A DNA stretch of 64,000 nt, from contig CACVBU010000783.1 of assembly GCA_902728285.1 (NCBI GenBank), forward strand, positions 124,001 to 188,000, given 5' to 3'. This stretch comes from Clytia hemisphaerica (taxonomy: Eukaryota > Cnidaria > Hydrozoa > Leptothecata > Clytiidae). Of the stretch, positions 58,104 through 64,000 are shown piece by piece; the stretch's first letter is position 1; the number at the start of each line of letters is the position of its first letter. Under the pieces are notes generated by a model. It did not search any database and was not told where the DNA came from. It worked only from the letters and a program-made list of their open reading frames with translations. Both the position numbers and the translations under genes were made by a program.

Positions 58104-58812
58104 TTTTATCAGAAGCAAGAAGTGTCAAAGAACTTTAAAGTCTTCAGCTTACCAATGACGTCAGACTTAAGACTAAATTACGACAAGGAATTTTTTATAG
58201 TTCCGCGTATGGCAGACGAAAAAATATTTATTCGTTTTATTTTATGTTTCTTGTTCCTTGTACGGAACACTTTGATGTTTTCCAGTTTGAAATCTGGAAG
58301 ACTGTTTTGTAGTCAATTGCTGCAAATTGAGTTCCTTGTCAAAATTAAACGAGGCTGAAAAAAGAACTTTATAATCTTTAATAGTCTGAAGTTTGATTTT
58401 CGAACAGAGTATTTCGAGAATCGGTTGGCGAAATTGGCGAGTAATGACCATGTTTATTAACATTTTCGTTTAAAAAGCTTTTTAAAAACTCCAAGATGTT
58501 GTGAAATTCCTTAAGTTTCAGTTTTGGTCACGTGATATCGTGATGTAAGAGGGATCTCATTTTTGAACATGTTTTAATGTTTCCGTTTGACCTTTCTATA
58601 GCGTTTCAGTAGCTTTTAAAAACAGAGGTTATTTAGCAATGTGCATTGAAATTCCTTCTTTACGGACTGTTGTGTGGATGTGTTTTATGATGGGAAGATT
58701 TAGAAAAAGGCTCGCTAACCGTGCTTTTTTTACCAAGTGGAAATCACTCTCAAAGGAATGCATCTAAATGTTGTTATGGTTTTACACCAGAGCCAAATAG
58801 AGCTTTTTTTTA

Positions 58813-58977
58813 CAGTTGACTCCCGCTAATTCGAACTCGAACGACTAATTTGTTTGTATTACAGAAAGATTCGAATTAAAGAAAGTATTTTACGAGGTTT
58901 TCCCCATTGTAAGAGCTGTGAATTAGTTCGAATTATAGAAAGTTTCGAATAATTATAGTTCGAATTAGCGATTGTAG
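58813..58977. mobile_element. Tigger/pogo-like MITE with iterated TTCGAATTA
   Basis: TA precedes CAGTTGACTCCCGCTAATTC; the right end is TTCGAATTAGCGATTGTAG. AGATTCGAATTAAAG and TTCGAATTATAG inside. It lies about 140 bases upstream of the semaphorin start codon and so may overlap its promoter. Confidence 0.78.
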
Positions 58978-59117
58978 AACTTTGTGGTTACGGAAGGAAC
59001 TTGAAAGGTCCACAACTGATAAAACCAACTCATTCTCATTTTAGCACAAAAATATGAAAAAATAACCAGAAAAAAAACAAACAAAATTATAGTGAAACGT
59101 ATGGTTTGCTGAAAAAA

Positions 59118-62100
59118 ATGGTTCAATCAAATGACCCCAAATTCATTATTTTGTGTTTCTTCTTCACGATTCTTTACATCACACATGCTGAAAATGGTGA
59201 GTATAATTATTATTTTTGTAATTTCGTTTATGAAATGTAAAGGAGACTGGGTTCAGGCCATGACGTTTTAAATTGAAAATGTTATGGTTCAAGATAACCG
59301 AATTTGATTGTCGTGAAATTTCTTGGAAGCAACATTGGTAGCTCACAGACACAGACATTTTGACGTCACTTTACCCTAGTGAATTTGAGCCCAGTCTCTT
59401 TGCGGCAGATATTCCTGACATCAGATTTTTAGAAATCGTACGAATACGTACTAAACTATTGTGTTTATTTGTTGTTTAAAAAATTTCCCAGCAGGCTTTA
59501 TCCTCAGGATTTTTTATGGTTATTCTTTTGGTTCACAGTGCTTAGATATTGAAACTAAAATATTCCCAATCAAGTTACCCGCATCGAGAACTTCAGATTT
59601 CTTTTTCACTTTTGCGGTACCCCTCTTCAAACAATGCCGTCAAATATTTTGGTTGGCCGGGATCTCCAGGGTTTTTAATTATAAAGCTCGGGTCATTGTT
59701 TTAAATCGAGAAATCCTAACTTATCTTATATGAATATTTATTTTTTGCAGTTAAAGTTATCCACCCTGTCGACCAAAACATTGTAACCTTCCCATCCGAA
59801 AGCACACCTGATTTCAAAGACAAAATCTCGCAAGTCAAAACGATCGTCAAATTGGAAGACAATTCTATAGTCATCGGTGCTGTTAACATGCTGGCAAAAT
59901 TCTCGTCAGATTTGAAATTGATCAAAAGTGTAAAGTTGGAACCTTCCGATGAGGATATATCAAAATGTGGAGACGTCGTAAGATTGTCTCTCTTTTTGAA
60001 ATTGTTTTCGAAATAGATAACAGACAATTTCACTTTCGAAATGAATCAATGGCAATCAGGACTGATTGCATCCCCATAAAGGCTTCCCGTTGGTTAAATG
60101 CAAAAACCTCCAAATATATACTTCAGAGCGCATACGGTCCTCGATACCCATGATGCTTTTCGCTCGTGAAATGACCTATTTTAAACACACGATACTTCCT
60201 TCAGCTAGATTGTACATTATACGGGAGATCATCTTAAGTTTGAAAGCTTTATGTGTGTTGGTGTGGCGTTTGGTGCAAGAGAATTCTTTTCTGCTCTAGT
60301 ATGGAATTTCACGTTTCAATATTAATGCTTCTGAATGAGCTCCTCTCCAATGGTTCAAAAAGATTTTCCTTTTTTTTTTAGCTGGAGAAATGTCAGAATA
60401 ACATTTTGTCGTTGGTGATTGGTGAGAATGATCACGTGCATGCTTGTGGCACTTACGCTAAACAACCAGGATGCTGGACGTTCGATGTAAGTCTCTCTAC
60501 TCTGTTTACTTATTTTATTAGATACAGTCGTCCGATGGCGTGTCTCTTTAACTCGACACCCACAGGGGGATTGTTGGGATTTGTTCGAGTTAAGGAGACT
60601 CAACTTGCACATTTCATTTTGTGGAGACTAATTATTGAAAGTCAGGGCAGCATCCACGGGAAAGAAAGATGGACAATATTTCTTCTGCTTTCCACAAAAT
60701 TGGCTGCTTTTACCATCGTCATTATTAACGATAAATGGTATAGATGACAGTATTTATTTAATATTATCCAGCTTTGAAACTCCTGCTCTACGGGGTAACA
60801 TTCTCTTATTTGAAATCTCTGTGATAATATATATTCAATAAGCAAATTCCCGATGGGAGTTACTAAATAGCCGTCTTTAGAAGTACCTATAGAATAAGAG
60901 TAAGGTTTAAAAGCCTGGAGCTGTCTTTAGTGTACACTAAACATTTCAAGAATCTAATAACAGTTCATTTTTTATTTCGTTTTCAGCAAGACTTGAAAGA
61001 AGTCAGTGTCAAGAAATACAGGTTTCTTCCGACCCTCTCCAACACCAACCTGACCGTCATGTATACAGGTACTTTCTCCGAATGTTGATTGAATGTAGTT
61101 TGAATGTTGATATTTTACGTGGCTAGCTCAGTAAATCTACAGCCTATACTAGATGTCACGGCTTTTTTTCTACCCAGTAACGTCTACCGGAATGAAAAAT
61201 TTCGTGAGGTGCCCGCTCAGTGATAGAACTAATGCTATTACTGCTATTACATGAACTTTTTGCTCTGATTTGATCATCTGAATTTTTTCTTATTTTCTCT
61301 AGGTCTCGGTTCATCATACCTTTATGCGCATGATAAAATTTACAAAGACAAAACAATCAAGACGGCAGATACAAACTTAAACAGTAAGTACAAAGCGATG
61401 TCAATTAATTTTACAGAACATTTCGCGGCTCACGATAAAGTTGTTGTGACAGATTCGATTGAATTCGAAAATCGGTTAACCAACCAAATAACCCCGCTCC
61501 CCATTTTCGAGATACCCTCATTACCACCTTTCCCATTGACGCTCTTCGTTTCCTCCAATTAAAACTAGAACGTTTTGCAATTTGTCAATCGGTCATTCAA
61601 AGCAAAGTGGAAAGTCGGTAATAGATCACTTAGGCAGTTTTTCAGTTGTTTTCACGGGCTCGCCTTTTACACGTGAACGGAACGGAATAGTTGAATGAGC
61701 GGGATTCGAGACGCGAACCCCTGGTCTGAGATACTAACGCCTTATCCGGTCGGCCATCGTTCCTTAAATTCTTTTCCTTTTTCTTAACAGAAGTGAATTT
61801 TGTGTCGTCTTTGGAATACAACGAGTATACTTACTTCTTCTTGCGAGAAGTCGCCGAAGGCGGTGACAATCGAAAGGTAGGCTGTGTTAAATATTCTCAA
61901 ATGAAACGTGTACTTGCTTATCAATACTTTCGCTTACTCTTTAAAATCCGGCCTTGATATCTCTTCTAGTACTAGTAGGTCTCTCTTTAAACTCTAGCCC
62001 TAATGGACAGGGCCAAAGTAATGGTTTTTAGTCTTAGTATTTACTTTCAATGTTTAATACAAATAAACCAAATTTCTTGCCATGGGTTTTGATCAAATCA

Positions 62101-64000
62101 TTTTTTTTCCCTTTTACAGCACATCTACTCTCGTGTTGCTAGACTCTGCAAGGTAAGTTTCCTTTTTCACGGTTCCCGTACTTCTTATGGAGTGGAGTGT
62201 GTGTAACTGTTGATTTTTCGATAGGTTTTGATTTGAAAACTACTCGGGTACCTAATAGCCGGGGCGTTTTAATAAGTGGAGGGGGATCTCAAAACTTAAT
62301 AAGCGGGGGGGGGGGCTAGAATAAAAATGTCCTGGGTGGAAAATTTTTGAAAAGGAGGCTAATGCAGCAGAATTAGGACAAAAGAGGAAACTTTCAAAAA
62401 CATTTTCTCAAAAATTAATAATCGGGGGGGGGGGGTCTGGAATAAGAATGTCCTGGGTGGAAAATCTTCGAAAAATTAATTAGCGGGGGGACGGCTACTA
62501 GGTACCCCCGAGAGTAATGTTAAAAATAATAAATCTCGAAAATCATAAAAAACCTATCAACAATGCCCGTTGAGAAGAATGCAACTACATATTCTGGCGT
62601 ACACAGGCCCATTTTAAACAAATATATTCAGTCCCCTAATAAAATATTGCAAAATACAAACCAACGGGCCTGCGGATATCAGGAATTTTCGGTTTCTTTT
62701 TTTTAGTACGAAGAGATGACAATTTTCTACGACCAGTTCAATTCATTCTTGAAATCTCAACTAATTTGTAAGAAAGAAGGAACCCTCGTACCAGTCTACT
62801 ATGACGAAATCCGTAAGTTTTATTCTGATCTTTTTTTACATGTGCTCGTAGGATTTTATTGTAATTAAACTCCGGTTAAGGAGTTTTTCAAAATCAGTGT
62901 TATTCATTTGTAATTGTGTGTAAATCCGATTAATCGTGATAGTCGTGTTCGATCTTCCGATATTTCCGGTTTGATTTCCCGATTTGATTTGCGTTTACGC
63001 TCGCACTTACTAGGATATACTCTTTTAGATTTTATGTTAGATATATCAAGAAAGGCTGACCCATAAATTACCGGAGTTTACAGCCGTCATTACGACTGTT
63101 TTATTTTTTATTTTAATGACCTATAATCTTTACAGCTTTTGACAACCATTTCTGATGTTTAAAATTTGTCTTTTTCGAATGTTTCCATATGAATGAATTT
63201 TGTTACGTACACTAAAAAGGATTTAAACTGAGAAGAATTTGATCATAGTGAACGACTAGATAACGTTTAATAATAATTATTCTCTATCCCCTAGCTCAAA
63301 ATTGTATATTTTCTTACAGAGGCGACCACAGAAGTTCGTATTGGAGACGAAGTGTACATTTATGCAGTTTTCTCAACCTCCTCGTACGTTTTTAGTAGAA
63401 CCTTCTCTTTATTCGAAGACAATTCTCGAGTCTTGAAAGATCGAACTAGAGAGAGTCAATTCATCTGAACTGCTTTTTTCGATTTTCAATGAGTTCTGTG
63501 AATTACGCACGACTAGGAACAATATAGGTTTGATTTCAGCGGAGGAGTAAACTAAAGCAAACGAAATTGATAGTAATAACTCTGAACTTTGAATTGTGGG
63601 CATCTTTGTTGTTTTAAAGTCATTGACCTTTATATATCCCTGGACCAAGCTTTATCCGCCATATTTGATCGAAGTTTTTTTTGAATTGGTATCCGTAAAG
63701 AAGCGATTGCAGTGTTAAAAATTAACGTCTAACGGCGCTACATCATCAAAAGTCTTCGAGGAAAAGTAGATCTAGCGCTCTCGATGCATTTACACCGCTA
63801 TTGAGTAGTGTTGCCATTAGGGTACCACTTTTCAAAAAAAGCTTTAAATCAAAGATTTTGCTTTGCCGGGATCGAGAAACTTGGTCCAGGGTATATAAAG
63901 GTCAGTTGTGCCGACGTTTTAGACTCTGTTTCATCTTTAAAATTTTCTTTCTAATTCTAGTGAGATTGGAAGTGATTCAGCGTTATGCCGGTATAACATG
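59118..64000 (+). CDS. Semaphorin-type Sema-domain protein, 5' part
   Basis: Ten exons with matching phases give 301 residues and run off the edge: 59118-59196, 59751-59977, 60382-60486, 60987-61068, 61303-61383, 61791-61876, 62120-62152, 62707-62812, 63320-63383, 63961-64000. Residues 1-25 are a signal peptide (hydrophobic FIILCFFFTILYI). The rest is the N-terminal half of a Sema beta-propeller: KCQNNILSL, the HACGTYAKQPGCW block (C124, C133), EYTYFFLREVAEG, HIYSRVARLCK, FLKSQLICK and SALCRYNM. The YFFLRE/YSRVARLCK pattern is closer to semaphorins than plexins. Semaphorins are secreted or membrane ligands for plexins in cell guidance; the C-terminal class features are outside the window. Introns hold five transposon relics. 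The ATG fits: it directly begins the signal peptide. Confidence 0.93.
60020..60190. mobile_element. Foldback repeat in semaphorin intron 2
   Basis: AATTTCACTTTCGAAATGAA and TTCGCTCGTGAAATGACC are the arms; the middle has GGCTTCCCGTTGGTTAAATG, which is the inverted counterpart of the middle of 1874-2064. Confidence 0.5.
60525..60606. mobile_element. Short Tigger-like MITE in semaphorin intron 3
   Basis: TA precedes CAGTCGTCC; CTCTTTAACTCGACACCC and TTTGTTCGAGTTAAGGAGAC face each other, the ACTCGA version of the family motif. The right end is worn. Confidence 0.55.
61630..61766 (-). mobile_element. SINE-like element with tRNA-like head in semaphorin intron 5
   Basis: On the minus strand it begins near AAGGAACGATGGCCGACCGG, where TGGCCGACCGG fits a tRNA A box, and later has GGGGTTCGCGTCTCGAATCC as an imperfect B box. 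The distal part has GTTTTCACGGGCTCG-like sequence (plus strand TTGTTTTCACGGGCTCG) shared with the other copies. Confidence 0.6.
62243..62514. mobile_element. TA-flanked foldback element in semaphorin intron 7
   Basis: TA at 62241-62242 and 62515-62516; ends CTCGGGTACCTAATAGCCGG and GGCTACTAGGTACCCCCGAG inverted. TTAATAAGCGGGGG and AATGTCCTGGGTGGAAAAT are repeated. AATAAGCG links it to the motif of 41035-41200. Confidence 0.8.
63621..63907 (+). mobile_element. hAT-like MITE in semaphorin intron 9
   Basis: Matches 24621-24896 closely (AAAATTAACGTCTAACG, GCGCTCTCGATGCATTTACA). Ends CATTGACCTTTATATATCCC and GGGTATATAAAGGTCAGTT are inverted. No matching target duplication remains here. Confidence 0.82.

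Larger units (their letters stand above)
55117..58370 (+). repeat. Tandem triplication, ~680-bp unit
   Basis: Units begin near 55117, 56130 and 56815, each with TTTCCGGAAAATTT, GAAAATGTTGACTGGCGAAA, CAGACCCCGGAGTCCTGGTC and CTATTCGTCAGAACAGTGCC. The first junction is interrupted by a LINE (55780-56125) and the third unit by a foldback element (57151-58103), after which the unit resumes to ~58370. A short plus-strand frame (NQTPESWSFS... to ...FDTKQTY-K-stop) is open in all three units, and copy 1 differs from copy 3 there by a net 15-base gap, but upstream the frame is not kept, so coding is unproven. Confidence 0.85.

Noticed and set aside
61690..61766. Possible tRNA gene on the minus strand
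   Set aside because: A-box-like and B-box-like words exist but the spacing and B box are imperfect and no acceptor stem is evident; SINE head preferred.

Overview
The window is animal nuclear DNA: AT-rich, with short spliced exons obeying GT/AG rules, no operons and no prokaryotic features. Two conserved animal genes are recognised, a methyl-CpG-binding MBD2/3 protein of the NuRD complex (minus strand, 14776-17285, three exons, apparently complete) and the first ten exons of a semaphorin-type Sema-domain gene (plus strand, from 59118 off the right edge). A third, unnamed cysteine-rich gene ends at 3579. The mix of MBD2/3, semaphorin, LINEs with an R2-like C-terminal endonuclease domain and very dense non-autonomous DNA transposons suggests an invertebrate, perhaps an early-branching one such as a sponge or cnidarian; the sequence alone does not settle the phylum.

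Layout. 1-3.6 kb: 3' exons of the cysteine-rich gene, introns full of small repeats. 4.3-12.2 kb: foldback elements and a broken LINE reverse transcriptase (5561-6815). 14.8-17.3 kb: MBD2/3, with transposon relics in both introns. 17.6-25.8 kb: a dense nest of foldback elements and a 5'-truncated LINE. 26.9-33.8 kb: a minus-strand LINE whose reverse-transcriptase frame is split by two large elements (27061-30338 and 31394-33477), which carry further nested insertions. 34-45 kb: Harbinger-like, hAT-like and TA-flanked elements and another reverse-transcriptase relic. 45.5-55 kb: mostly anonymous T-rich DNA with local duplications. 55.1-58.4 kb: a ~680 bp tandem triplication, interrupted by a LINE and a foldback element, just upstream of the semaphorin gene at 59.1 kb.

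The most striking property is a large set of foldback (terminal-inverted-repeat) elements, about 20 families, in many of which one short motif present in the terminal repeat is iterated through the interior. Motifs differ between families and in several family pairs appear to have changed in step at all positions within an element. Most are flanked by TA; others show 3-bp, TTAA, 8-bp or 9-bp duplications. No transposase frame was recognised, so all appear mobilised in trans. No tRNA, rRNA, CRISPR or viral genes were recognised.
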